NCBI GenBank assembly: GCA_964017155.1 | Contig: OZ024866.1 | Coordinates: forward strand, 20,018,828 to 20,082,827 | Direction: 5' to 3' | Length of the DNA: 64,000 nucleotides | Source: Oasisia sp. SBJ-2009 | Taxonomy: Eukaryota; Annelida; Polychaeta; Sabellida; Siboglinidae | Shown here: one piece after another, positions 35,226 through 47,842 of the stretch | Layout of the letters: the number at the start of each line of letters is the position of its first letter | Position numbering within the stretch: the first letter of the stretch is position 1 | Program-made: the position numbers and the translations under genes | The notes under the pieces: generated by a model | Told to the model about the DNA's origin: nothing | The model's database searches: none | The model's input: the letters and a program-made list of their open reading frames with translations, nothing else

Positions 35226-36358
35226 AGGGGCAGAACACCTCTAACTGTACCCACTCATAGCTCTCCAAAAACGTGTCCTTGCACCGGACCTTCATGGTCG
35301 GAGTGTCGGCTGTCGGCGGCCGAACACGTCAGAAGATGGGTAAGGGAGAGATTGTGATCCTGTTGAACAGTGCTTCGTCACTGGATGTTTAGCTTACTTA
35401 CGCACAGCTGTCGGCTATGTCATCAACAGATAGTGTGGGTGATATAGTTGAAGATGTTATGACTCCTTAGTTTATGACTTCGCAAGACGGGGGAAAAGGA
35501 TCCCATGAAAGGCACTTTCATAGGACATGAGGTATGTAGTATAATACAGCCGGAGAACGGGCAAACGTCACACGTCTTGGAAATTATCATAATTATTATG
35601 TAGTAATTTCTATCTACGTTATGTAGATAGTATGTGACATAATAATGCATTATTCGCATGCCATGCAGGACACCCTTTCATTATAAGTGAAACCCACTGC
35701 TAATAGTATGATGACATTTGCTTTAATATTATAAACGTTTATATAAAACTAAAACACATACAGACACTGTAGCAGACAAAATGTTGAAACCAGTCGGTAA
35801 TTATTCAGCACACAACTAGTCGCTAGATACGCTACAGACATTATATGTGCTAGAGCTTTCACTATTATGCGAATAACGATGCTCTTTGAACAATAACATG
35901 CATGAACATGTAATAAATGAAACGTGCTCTCCAACAACTACGCAGTTATTACTCAAACCAGTTGAAGCAACGAATGTGCATGTACAGTGTATCATGAATT
36001 TCAGCAAATGGCATGGTATATTAGCAACTCCATCGAATCTATACACATTTTTGCCGCAGCCTAGTATCACGTAACAACACAATAGTGTAACACAATAGTT
36101 TATGTAAGTGAAAAAAAGTTAATGTAATAACATAACTTTCAAAATGTCTTAATAACGCCAACTAATGTAGGTTGACCAGCAAACTACTACTAATGATATT
36201 CACTACGTGTATTCCTGGACAAGCGAGCAACGTGCGTTATAGGTGTGTTAGCCCGTTTCTAATTATGATAGTGCCATTGTGAAATTATAATAATAAAAAT
36301 GAGATGTTTTGTTACTGTTTGTTTCATTTTCCTCGTTACAGTTGTTTTTCTTTGCTTT
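35225..36358. other. Region downstream of paralogue 3, no gene recognised
   Basis: AT-rich sequence. No coding exon could be supported. It should include the 3' UTR of paralogue 3. Confidence 0.4.
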
Positions 36359-36498
36359 TTATATGTTTGGATGACGGCCTGTGAAGCTGGGTCTTCCACT
36401 ATATTCGTCGAATGTGTTATACTTGGATGAGCTTGACACTTCACCCATTGGACGCTGTCTGTTTCTGAGCTTCTTGGACATGTGCGTAAGGAAGTGTC
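36359..36498 (-). CDS. Possible alternative last exon of paralogue 3 (cytoplasmic tail)
   Basis: An open 140-nt stretch after the acceptor CTGGGCAACAG reads HFLTHMSKKLRNRQRPMGEV, then SSSSKYNTFDEYSG and on to a TAA at 36359-36361. Joined to a donor at 37073 (GACA|GTAGGC) it keeps frame and gives a 335-residue protein with a hydrophilic tail. The donor is weak, so this is a hypothesis to weigh against read-through to 36891. Confidence 0.4.
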
Positions 36499-36890
36499 CT
36501 GTTGCCCAGATACGGTTCAGTAGAGGTCAGGTTTGCCGCAGGGAAGAGCCTCGGGGGAGACTTGGGGCTCTTCCCGAGTCGACATCTCCTTCTTCTCGTC
36601 TATCGTACCACCAACTGCGCCGGAAACGTCGTCGTCACCTTACAACAAACGATACAATGACTTCAACAACAACACCGACGAAGACAACGACGACCACGAT
36701 GACTGAGATGACGGGGAAGTTCAACATAACGATAATGATGTCAAATCTACGTTTTGTTTTACAGCGACGGTCAATTTTATAGTGACCCGATATACGACCG
36801 ATAACTATTTAACATTTGTAGCGGTTTGCAATTCACACAATCTGTGAGTACCAGCTTACATTCACCCGTGGAGAAACACGCCAAACAAAT

Positions 36891-37561
36891 TCAATCATAT
36901 TCACTGGCGTCACCTGGCGAATGGACAGCGACTACATTATGTCCGATAGAATTATTGGCTGGCAGATCAGTAACTGTAAAATAACTATCGTTGTATTTCC
37001 TGAAGAACATTGTCAATTTATAAACCAGAGTATAACAGTTCAGTGGACACAGAATGGGGAATCGATGCCTACTGTCATCAGGCAGGCCACTCTTCTTCCC
37101 GCTGAAGTCAGCTATGGTCTCGTAGGGTGACTCCTCGTAGGGCGGGGGCAAGGAGACGGCGTCGGTCGGCCGTCCCACGTCGTGGACCGGCTGGGGCAGG
37201 GCGTAGATTGTGTTGTCGTACCCGGGAGTTGTATAGACGACCGCGGCTTCCCGGGTCTTGCGGCGTCGTCTGTACCGGAAGTAGACGAGAAGCAAGACGC
37301 CAATGAGAAGACCCAACAGAGCCAGCGGCAGGCAGATGTAGAGACCAAGTAGGCGATGACGGGACGACCTCTTGGCTTCAGGGCCGTGGTGTTGCACTTG
37401 GCCGGCAACGACGAACGGAGTTCGGCCAGTTGTGCTAGTCGCGCTTGGCGTGGTTGTGAAAGCCTTGGACGAACTTAACAATATCGTGGTTAAACGTGAC
37501 GTGAGAGACGGGGTGGACGGCGAACTTGGCTGGATCTTAGGCGGGCCCGATGCACTGATCT
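36891..37561 (-). CDS. Paralogue 3 exon 4 (stalk, transmembrane helix, PPPY tail)
   Basis: The acceptor is GACGTCTTTCAG. The exon completes a split Glu codon and runs through a Ser/Pro/Thr-rich stalk, a 25-residue hydrophobic helix, RYRRRRK and a tail containing SLPPPYEESPYETI. The part down to about 37073 has clearly protein-like composition. The last 50 or so codons to the TGA are less convincing and may be intron read-through. Confidence 0.8.
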
Positions 37562-40500
37562 CTGAAAGACGTCATGATATTGTAAAACAATATAGCTTAT
37601 CTTAGGTAATCCAGGTATTGGGTGCACACACGCTTTGGGCAAAACTATTTTAGGCATGATGTTTTATAATAATAATACGTCTACAATTAGGAATATTTCG
37701 GCTAAAACTACCCGACATTCGGTTATTACACAACTCGATTGTAGTCGAAGATATTCGGGCCACTCATAGTATTATACGGCGAAATACCTCTGTTGTTTCA
37801 TTATCAGAACTATCGCCAAATACCCACACCTAGTGAGTAAACAGTGCAAATCAGCAACCTTGTTTTCAGAGTCGGCTATAGAGAAGTTTCTTAATGGATA
37901 CTGAGCCAGTATATACATGTTTGCATTATCGATACGTGTCCGTTGTAGACAGGTTTCCGTTATGAATAAGTGTCCATTACACACAGTTTTCCGTTATGGA
38001 CACGCATCTACTGTTGTAGCGCTGTAGTTTATGTATTAATTTTAATAAATATTTTCCTTCCATCTTATTGTTAATCCACATAGGCATAATCGTGATAGAG
38101 TGAATTGCCGAAGATCTGTCAATAATGTTACTACTATTATATTACTGCAGCAATGTTTACAACATGACACTTGAGGAGGAGTGGGGAGCTGACGCCAACT
38201 GAAACTCATACTATTTGGTATCGGGTCAGGCCAATCTGAGACGATTCCTTAGAAACCAGTGACTCACCGATGCATATCCCGTTTGGGTCTTCTTCGAAAC
38301 CTTCACAGCAAACTGTTTGGTTGAATTTGTTTTCGAAATGCTCGACGAAGCAGACCAATTTCGTAGTGGAGCTGAAAAAACATGACCGACTGTCTAATCG
38401 AATATTATTTGTGCACATATCTACAAACACTTGCCACGCGCACGATCATAGCACGCATGTCCATACACTTGGCGTCAATATGCAATATTATATTAACAGT
38501 TACTCGCGTCATATAATACCTATGATAACTGGCTGAAGATGTGCGAGAATATCCAAAGCTGTACTGACATATGTGACACGTACGGTGACATCAAGAAAAC
38601 AGTAAGCCCCTGTGTTAGGAAGATGACTTCAATGAACTTCAAATTAGGAGACATGATCACAAATCGAGATAAATATGTAGAACGATAGTGTGACCATTCA
38701 GTACTGTACTCCCGAAACACTGTCGCTACTACTCTAATGTCAACATCACCAAGTATGTGTCAGTGTTGGATTAGTTGGGTAATGAACCCACGGTCGAGGG
38801 CCTGAGGATAGATACCCTCTTTTGAGGCAAAGCTCTAGAAAGTGAGAATTTACCGCCAGACTGATTGAGTGTCGGATACCCGCGTGATTACTACTTTGTA
38901 AGGCAGTACATTACAATATACTCGTATTCAATATGACAAATAATTCAAATAATAACACAAATTCCATGAAAACGACAAACTACTTATGGCAACTAAATCG
39001 TGACTCGTGGACGAAGTAAACTCACACGTACAGGCCGTCGCATTCATTGTCACTCTCGTAGATTTTGTCGGCACACGTACATCCTGTCTGGCAGCAGTAG
39101 CGGTGCTCACAGCGTCTCGTCACCGTCTGCACAAACACACCCGGCACGACACAGGTTCTTCTGCAACACACGACAATCTTGTCATTGCTGTTGTGAAGCA
39201 AACGAAAGGCACATGTGTGTTCTTATAGGATGCCGCGTATGTAATCCATAGGACAGTGCGAAGTGCCATACACATCACTGGGAGGCTTTCAGCCAAGTTT
39301 ATATTACTACGCAAAAGTATTTGCTCACACGCATACACGACTGTCTGTAACCAAGCTGACTACGTTTTTGTCCGCTACGTGGCGCCACATTTCTGACCAC
39401 TGGTTCCAGTATACGTGGCACGACGTTACAACCTCGCAGCGAACAATCAGGTGATATAAATTACAACTAAGGTATTTACATGTAAATACCGAGTTTCATA
39501 CAAGTTGATATGAGGCTGAAAGCTAATTTGTTGTACAAATGCAAAGCCTGATTGTGTTAGTCACGTTCTTTTGTATGCTGGTCTTCGTTTTGTTCTCTCT
39601 CAATGCGCCTTGGGTAATACCCTTTGTCAGTTTGGTAGGTCATACCAACTCTATCAGTTTATGTCTTTCTATTTTGGCGGATTGTCGTCGTGTTATCCGA
39701 CGTTGCAATTGGTCATATATCTGATGGGATGCGCAATACTGTTCGGTAACATCTCATTTCCAAAACTTCTCATCTTCTTTTTAGTTCGTGTTTTAGGGCC
39801 CATGTGCTTACCAATATGGAACATTAATTACGACAGCACAAGGAATACCACTGCACGTAATGCACAGATTGGAATTATCTGATAAGCAAGACGGAAAATT
39901 AAAGTGGCGACTTAATGTTTTAGACAATGTTCATTTAAGTAGGTAAATATTGAATTTGTCGACAAGAAAACAAAACATCATTAAGTTTAACTTGGTGATG
40001 TTAATTACTTGTCGTCTTCCACAAGTGTTGCTAGATCTCAGTATAACTGTTCAAGAGGTTTTACTCATAATCTAACAATTCGACAGTCAACTTCCCTTAC
40101 TGCGAAGCAGGCAGCCAGACAACACATGAACGAATTATATATAGCAACACAATCTCTCCACCCGTCACGACTCAGCCAGTGTCTAACCTACAGTTCCGAA
40201 ACGCCAAATTCGGTGAGTCATTTGTATAATCGTCGACATATCATATGAGATACCTCTTAAAAAACGATACGTGTTCAAGAAAGAATGACACAGAACACAG
40301 AATACAGAAAAAACATTGTTGAAAGAAGGAGCTGCTACTATGATTAATGTTTATTTACTATTATGTTCTTGTAATTACAATAATGATAACCTGCCCCATT
40401 ATGCCATAATGTTTAGGAACTTCAATCAACTCGTAACAATATTTGTAATTTGAACATTTAAACAGCGCAATACGTGTACAAGTTAACATATATCCAGTTT

Positions 40501-42808
40501 CAACACCAGCTTTATTGGCAGTCATTCTGTGGCGAGCCGAGTTAACATCAATTTAAGTTTATGTTCTATGTGTCAACGTTCTAGACAACAGCCGCGCTGC
40601 TACAGATCACTAGAGAAACACACACCGTCTGTTTTATAATAATAACGTAGCTTTCCTTCTTCCTGGTTCGTCAGCTTAGGCGTGTAGGCGTTACGTCTGA
40701 GAGACAGATCTGCGACACACTATATTTCAATGCATGGAATGTATGCAATACATTCGATATTAATACTAATTCGTTATGAATATATGTCTATTGCATATAT
40801 TATTTTGCAATATTTGATAAGCCAAACACATTATTTTGTATTCTTCTTGTTTCTTTTGGCTTTGGATGATTTATTCATATAACATGATGAGTCGAAATTG
40901 ACATTTTAGAATATTATCATTTACATTTAAGACTTGTGGATGTTTCTGAAAGAATATACAATGAACTTCGCAGGTAATCGTTGTCAATGTTTTATTGGTG
41001 ACAACTACAACGAAATTGGTGGCATGGATGAAGAGAAGCGCGGTGGCGCTGTAAGTAGTACATCGGACACTCAACTGAGAGAACCCAGACTGCATTGTTG
41101 AAAATTGGGAAATTTAGTTAACATTACATTGTTCCAGGTCACCCAGCTGTACGGTCGAGTACCTGGTTATAAATAGTTTACGAACATTGTTCGACCAATA
41201 GTTGAAGTGTAGGTGAATGCTTGCGAGATAGATCGGGATGGCCGGCGATTGGCCAAATCAGCCAGGGGGTAAATTTGAGCGGACCTTAGAACTCACGTAA
41301 TAAAATAATAGTTTCATAACTTAATAAAACAATCTCCCTCATTTATTCATATTTGTTGGGTACACCGGTGCGCTTAGGAATTAGAAACATCATCATGATC
41401 ATGTCGCTGAATAATGAACTTAATTTATCAATGGGTTCACAGTAATTTCAACTGATCTGCAAGATGTAATACTTTACCTTGTGTCCAGAATATGAAATGT
41501 CCTGTGTTTTTGGTTTAACTATGAACATGATAAAATTGTGTTCCGACTAAGCAAAGTAGCATACAATCCTACAGCAAGAAAATAATTAAAATGATTAAAA
41601 GTGACGAAAGTGTATTCTACGATGCGCAATACAGTTCGGTAACATCTCATTTCCAAAACTTCTGATCTTCTTTTTAGTTCGTGTTTTAGGGCCCACGTGC
41701 TTACCAATATGGAACATTAATTACGACAGCACAAGGAATACCACTGCACATATAACAATTCGACAGTCAACGTCCCTTACTGCGATTATGAGTAAAACCT
41801 CTTAAACAGTTATACTGAGATCTAGCAACATTTGTGGAAGACGACAAGTAATTAGCATCACCAAGTTAAACTTAACGATGTTTTGTTTTCTTGTCGACAA
41901 ATTCAATATTTACCTACTTAAATGAACATTGTCTAAAACATTAAGTCGCCACTTTAATTTTCCGTCTTGCTTATCAGATAATTCCAATTTCTATCAGACA
42001 TTCACGGCACTGCATGTATACACCATGTCGATTAATTCGTTTGTCTATAACGTTTCGTATGGCTTCAATATTAAAATGCACAGTGTTTCTTTAAATATGC
42101 ATTTTCAATCAAATAAGCAACCTCTTTATGTGTACACTACGAATTACACGTTCAAGGCTTTCCACGTGAATAAATAAAATAGGTAATCTTTATAGCTCTG
42201 CGAATATCCGGCTAACATCGAAAACTGTTATGTACACATTATCTATAACTAGCTGTAAGTGGATATCTGGTAGTTGGAGCCCTCGTGCATAGCACTATTT
42301 CAGCGAAACATAATATGCATGATCAAGTGACCAACTGAGTTTGAATCATAAAGGAGATCCTTTCCCACGGATCAGGACGGGTTAATTGAGCGTGTCGTCG
42401 TTAGTTCATATCCTCAGCTGTCTCGCCTCGTCAGACGTACGTGGGAATACGGGGGAGCAGTTGAACTATTCCCAAGCTAATGATTTTGCTGTGTTTTGTT
42501 TACATTTTATTTTATTTTAGCATTCACGTTGCGCTCAAACTCTACGCACCGTCGACATTCGTCACTAAAACAGCGATTAATAGCCCATTTCAATTGTCAA
42601 CCAGGCACGAAGGGCCTACGTCATCGAGATCATTATACCAGTTGACACCAGTGGGCTGGGCGGTAAGGAGTGAGTCACCTAGCCAGTAGCGACAGCGGCC
42701 CAGTGTAGCGGAGTAGTGAGCACTGCGTATACAGCGTATACAACATGTACTGTGACGTTTAACAATGATTGATATTTGTACACATACAAACACACACACA
42801 CACACACA

Positions 42809-42853
<45 letters not shown>

Positions 42854-42951
42854 AGACGCACGCACACACGCACACACGCACACGCACACACGCACACGCA
42901 CACACACACACACACACAGACGCACGCACACACGCACGCACACGCACACGC

Positions 42952-42991
<40 letters not shown>

Positions 42992-43039
42992 AGACGCACG
43001 CACACACGCACACACACACACAAAGACGTACGCACGCAC

Positions 43040-43089
<50 letters not shown>

Positions 43090-43090
43090 A

Positions 43091-43138
<48 letters not shown>

Positions 43139-45528
43139 TACTCAGACGCACGCACACACGCACACACGCACACACGCACACGCACGCACACACGCACGCA
43201 TGTTGTAAAATGATTTGTTCACCAAGACATTCTAATTAACTGAACTAACTTTGACCGTATTAAAGTGCAGGTTTTACTTGGTATGTTGGAACTGGAACTG
43301 GGACATCTCAATTCGACAGAACATGTCAACAAGTCACACAAGACCGGCTTTCCGTCATGGTCGACTGGTCTCAGTTAATCGCTGACGAAGCAGGCAGCCA
43401 GACAACACATGAACGAATTATATATAGCAACACAATCTCTCCACCCGTCACGACTCAGCCAGTGTCTAACCTACAGTTCCGAAACGCCAAATTCGGTGAG
43501 TCATTTGTATAATCGTCGACATATCATATGAGATACCTCTTAAAAAACGATACGTGTTCAAGAAAGAATGACACAGAACACAGAATACAGAAACAACATT
43601 GTTGATAGAAGGAGCTGCTACTATGATTAATGTTTATTTACTATTATGTTCTTGTAATTACAATAATGATAACCTGCCCCATTATGCCATAATGTTTAGG
43701 AACTTCAATCAACTCGTAACAATATTTGTAATTTGAACATTTAAACAGCGCAATACGTGTACAAGTTAACATATATCCAGTTTCAACACCAGCTTTATTG
43801 GCAGTCATTCTGTGGCGAGCGGAGTTAACATCAATTTAAGTTTATGTTCTATGTGTCAACGTTCTAGACAACAGCCGTCCTGTTACAGATCACTAGAGAA
43901 ACACACACCGTCTGTTTATAATAATAACGTAGCTTTCCTTCTTCCTTGTTCGTCAGCTTAGGCGTGTAAGCGTTACGTTTGAGGGACAGTTCTGCCACGC
44001 ACTATATTTCAATGCATGGAATGTATGCAATACATTCGATATTAATACTAATTCGTTATGAATATATGTCTATTGCATATATTATTTGCAATATTTGATA
44101 AGCCAAACACAATATTTTGTATTCTTCTTGTTTCTTTTGGCTTTGGATGATTTATTCATATAACATGATGAGTCGAAATTGACATTTTAGAATATTATCA
44201 TTTACATTTAAGACTTGTGGATGTTTCTGAAAGAATATACAATGAACTTCGCAGGTAATCGCTGTCAATTTTTTTATTAGTGACAACTACAACGAAATTG
44301 GTGGCATGGATGAAGAGAAGCGCGGTGGCGCTGTAAGTAGTACTTCGGACACTCAACTGAGAGAACCCAGACTGCATTGTTGAAAATTGGGAAATTTAGT
44401 TAACATTACATTGTTCCAGGTCACCCAGCTGTACGGTCGAGTACCTGGTTATAAATAGTTTACGAACATTGTTCGACCAATAGTTGAAGTGTAGGTGAAT
44501 GCTTGCGAGATAGATCGGGATGGCCGGCGATTGGCCAAATCAGCCAGGGGGTACATTTGAGCGGACCTTAGAACTCACGTAATAAAATAATAGTTTCATA
44601 ACTTAATAAAACAGTATTCATATTTGTTGGGTACACCGGTACGTTTAGGAATTAGAAACGTCATCATGTCGCTGAATAATGAACTTAATCTATCAATGGG
44701 TTCACAGTAATTTCAACTGATCTTCAAGATGTAAACTTTACCTTGTGTCCAGAACATGAAATGTCCTGTGTTTTTGGTTTAACTATGAAAATGATAAAAT
44801 TGTGTTCCGACTAAGCCAAGTAGCATACTGTCCTAAGTAGCGCAGCTCACGGGGCATATAATTATAGTATACAAAGTAGAAAGCCCTACCAGACGAATAT
44901 AATTTCCGGTAGCTTTGATGACTCTGCTAAATGTCACCGGAACTAGACTAGACACAGCATGGAAAATATAGAATATTTTAACAGGCCAACCGTAAATATA
45001 TTTCCAATCGATGAAATTTCTAATGCAAAAGTAAAAAAATTATAAAATGTTTTCAGGAATATGTGGTGTAATTTGCAAAATAAAAAAGCAAGAAAATTAT
45101 TAAAAAGATTAAAACTTACGAAAATGTATTCTATGTAGTCACTCTAAAAGCATAGGAAACACAACTTTTACATTGGTAGGCCTAAGCGCTCCAGTAGTCT
45201 GCAACGATTATTTACTAAAGACATGTATTGTTTGCCAGTCCACCGAAGCACGATTCAGACGTTATTCCATCGCGCAAATACAAATAGCACACCGTTCCGC
45301 TGTTGTGGTTCTTAACCGACATGCACACGTTTGGTTGGTATGGCGTTCTAGAGCTAGCACAGCGACAGAGTTTTGGTGTGCCACTTACCCGCCCTTCGGC
45401 TCTCGCGTCCCGCTGACAAATTCACCGTCCGTATGCCCGTCTGGGATCTCACATGTCAGCTGCATGACAGAACTGACGGTCACCGGAAGTGCCATAAACA
45501 CTAACACCAGCCACGACGTCGCGTACAT
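36891..45528 (-). CDS. Single-pass membrane protein with Cys-rich N-terminal module (paralogue 3, four exons)
   Basis: Minus-strand join 45389-45528, 39026-39160, 38268-38371, 36891-37561. The sum is 1050 nt, giving 349 residues, with all junctions GT-AG and in phase. Signal peptide about 1-20. The Cys-rich module spans about 26-126, with VTRRCEHRYCC and a closing CCEGF...C. No EGF domain follows, in contrast to paralogue 2. Then comes a Ser/Thr/Pro-rich stalk (about 130-175), a transmembrane helix at about 197-221 (LLGLYICLPLALLGLLIGVL...), a basic stop-transfer RYRRRRK, and a tail with several Tyr (GYDNTIY, PYET) and PPPY at 265-268. PPPY is a known ligand of WW domains such as those of Nedd4-type ubiquitin ligases. 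I infer a cell-surface receptor or adhesion protein with regulated turnover. The exact C-terminus is uncertain because of the alternative exon at 36359-36498. Confidence 0.8.
38268..38371 (-). CDS. Paralogue 3 exon 3 (end of Cys-rich module)
   Basis: The exon is 104 nt, phase 2 to phase 1, acceptor TTTTTTCAG and donor ATCG|GTGAGT. It reads VSTTKLVCFVEHFENKFNQT, then VCCEGFEEDPNGICIG. Paired with the exon at 27670-27773 in length, phase and the shared CFVEH and CCxG motifs. Confidence 0.84.
39026..39160 (-). CDS. Paralogue 3 exon 2 (Cys-rich module core)
   Basis: The exon is 135 nt, phase 2-2, acceptor GTGTGTTGCAG and donor ACGT|GTGAGT. It reads RTCVVPGVFVQTVTRRCEHR, then YCCQTGCTCADKIYESDNEC. 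An alternative acceptor 48 bp further in (TTTGTGCAG) would break the frame with exon 1. Confidence 0.84.
39729..40103. repeat. Duplicated segment R, copy 1 (rearranged copy at 41630-41990)
   Basis: Three blocks in order: A (about 39729-39870), B (about 39870-40070) and C (40074-40103). All three recur downstream in the order A, C, inverted B. Confidence 0.8.
40104..41572. repeat. 1.45-kb direct duplication, copy 1
   Basis: Starts GAAGCAGGCAGCCAGACAAC and matches 43387-44836 almost base for base, with scattered substitutions and small indels. It lies in intron 1 of paralogue 3. No coding potential recognised. Confidence 0.9.
41630..41990. repeat. Duplicated segment R, copy 2 with inverted block
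   Basis: The stretch 41630-41755 is a direct copy of block A, 41756-41788 a direct copy of block C, and 41789-41990 an inverted copy of block B from 39870-40070. Confidence 0.8.
42776..43202. repeat. (CA)n microsatellite with CGCA and ACAGACGCACG interruptions
   Basis: About 425 bp of alternating purine-pyrimidine sequence with a recurring TACACAGACGCACGCACAC module of roughly 60-90 bp spacing. All long frames across it are artefacts. Confidence 0.97.
43387..44836. repeat. 1.45-kb direct duplication, copy 2
   Basis: Second copy of 40104-41572. About 250 bp further (45084-45145) the sequence again resembles 41574-41635, so the duplicated unit was longer and copy 2 has an insertion, or copy 1 a deletion. 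Confidence 0.9.
45389..45528 (-). CDS. Paralogue 3 exon 1 (signal peptide)
   Basis: The exon is 140 nt from ATG 45528 to donor GG|GTAAGT. It codes for MYATSWLVLVFMALPVTVSS, then LTCEIPDGHTDGEFVSGTRE and PKGG. Two in-frame ATGs lie upstream (45558 and 45585 region), but this start aligns with both paralogues and begins the hydrophobic segment at once. Confidence 0.86.
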
Positions 45529-46289
45529 ATCACCAGCTGTCTGTTTGCGTGACATATTATCCGAGGTCCTTGTTGTATGTAGCACGTTCAGTGCACAACC
45601 TAACGAGTTGCTACGATGTTGAGTCCGAGGTAAACGCGACCATTCCTCAGTTCAACAACACGGCCGCGCGCGTGCGTGGACGAGATATTGTGACGGCGGC
45701 TACTGCTTGTGACAGCAGTCGTACGTACCCGCCTGTCACGCGCTGTCACGGATGACTGGTTTTACACCTCGGCGCCTTTTATGTACACCTTTAATAGACG
45801 TCGTCAATAATAACGCACACCATACGTATTCGCAACAGCTCGGTTTTACTGGTGGGTTCAGAAACTAGGTCATGTTGATTCGTAGGGCCAGGGGTTGATC
45901 CAGGACCTGAATAATGTATGTCAGCCTACATATCACGCTAGCGGTGTCAGATTGTGTAGCGGGAAGACATAACGATTGCCATTGATTAACTTCTAGTCAG
46001 GTTTTTGTTTTGGACGTATCGTGCAGGTAAAATACCGCATAAACTCTAATATAGATCCCTTGAATTCGCATTCCGCCCATGCTAATGGAATACTATTAAA
46101 ATTACCAACAACGGGAATTCATTATTATAACTCGGACGATTGAGTGGCCATTACATGCCTTGTTGCATACAATAAACATATGTAATACTGTATAATACAG
46201 TACATATGTATTCATTACATCACACAGAATACATCAAACATATTTATCGTGTATTAATAATTACATTAGCCGCTGTTTTAAACGATGTA

Positions 46290-46725
46290 AGATACCAGTT
46301 ACTCCCCCTGTGCTGGTATCTTGTTGGGAGTGAGGGGGCTTGCGTGTCTCAAGTACTCTGGGAGCTATGCCGGCGGGGGCTTAAACCCCTGGCAGGTTTA
46401 ACAAACCGGCCAGGTCTCAGAGGAAAGACCAGATGAAACCCAGCACCTGGTCTTCCACGTTGGGGGTTTGGCGTTGGACTAACAACCTGTTACGGAAACT
46501 ACAACAAATGCAACTACCACAAGGGGTCCCATAGCGGACCTGAGCCAGCCACGTGGCAGTATGACCAGATCTGCTCGAAGCATACACCAGGAAGACAGGG
46601 GTGCAAAAGATAGTCTGCTCAGTCCCCAAACATGGAAGGTCCGTACCATGAATGATACCTCAAAGTTAGCACAAGTCATCATCACCATACGAACAGATAT
46701 AGACTGGATAATTTAGGGGTTAGTG
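46290..46725 (+). mobile_element. RTE-like LINE 5' fragment (start of endonuclease domain)
   Basis: The plus-strand frame ending near 46715 reads [20 protein letters not shown], then RTDIDWI. This matches the opening of the apurinic-type endonuclease domain in RTE and related LINEs (G-T-W-N-V-R-T-...-KLAQV). A Gly/Pro-rich untranslated-type leader precedes it. The copy stops within about 30 codons of the domain start, against an (AT)n run, so it is a 3'-truncated remnant. Confidence 0.7.
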
Positions 46726-46726
46726 A

Positions 46727-46730
<4 letters not shown>

Positions 46731-46815
<85 letters not shown>

Positions 46816-46882
46816 CATATATGTATATATATATACATATATATATATACATATATGTATATATATATACATATATATATTA
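46731..46882. repeat. (AT)n and (ATAC)n microsatellite
   Basis: A pure AT run followed by TATACATATATG units. Confidence 0.97.
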
Positions 46883-47379
46883 TAGGCTGCGGTGTAATCA
46901 CCTTGTATATCATTTCGTTACGCCTGACATCGCGTATTGTTAATAAACATGCATGCAATATCGGCAGCATCCATCCACATCCAAGAAACCATCGATCATG
47001 AACGAAACAACGATTAAAGAAAGAGTCAGCATCCTTCAACCATATGCAGCACAAGTTAATCTAAACTCCATTAAAAAAACAATAATAGCATGGGCGGCGT
47101 ATGTGCGGGGGTCAACGTTGTGCGTCTGCCGTGCTCAAACAGATCCGCTAAGCAGGTCTAAATGGATGATTAGTAGGCTTAGTAGAACAGTAGTGGCGCC
47201 TTGCAGTGGATAAAACAGTACTACTCTTGGACCTTTACAATGCGTTGTTCTGTCAATATTCCGCTAACCCTAGCTGGTGGACGCATTTAGATGTATTGTA
47301 ATTTCAACGACAAACCATAACGTTAGTGATATATCAGAGAGCAGAAAGACTGACAGACATAGACATATTATTGTTTTAG

Positions 47380-47395
47380 AGACAGACAGGCAGGC

Positions 47396-47460
<65 letters not shown>

Positions 47461-47529
47461 TACAGAGACAGAGAGACAAAGAGGGATAGAGAGAGAGAGA
47501 GAGAGAGAGAGACAGTGACAGTGACAAGC

Positions 47530-47602
<73 letters not shown>

Positions 47603-47603
47603 T

Positions 47604-47636
<33 letters not shown>

Positions 47637-47637
47637 G
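47380..47637. repeat. (GACA)n microsatellite with GA core
   Basis: Two GACA arrays flank a GAGA block, just past the 3' end of the EGF-array gene. Confidence 0.97.
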
Positions 47638-47732
47638 ATGTGAACTGTTTTTTAAGTTGTAATTAAAACAGAGGTGATAATAACAATTACACTTATACCA
47701 GTCAGTCGCAGTAAAATACATTAAATGATAAC

Positions 47733-47738
47733 TTTATT
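47733..47738 (-). terminator. Candidate polyadenylation signal of the EGF-array gene
   Basis: TTTATT on the plus strand reads AATAAA on the minus strand, about 105 bp past the stop codon at 47843-47845. Confidence 0.45.
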
Positions 47739-47842
47739 AAACATCATATCGGATCGCAATCGCACGGCTTGCAACAAGTATTACATAAAGTCGGTCATTT
47801 AACGACCAAATGTTCCCCACGTCGGTCGGCACACATTTCCGG

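Noticed and set aside
42590..43239. Cys/Val and His/Thr repeat frames of 140-180 codons
   Set aside because: Artefacts of the CA microsatellite.
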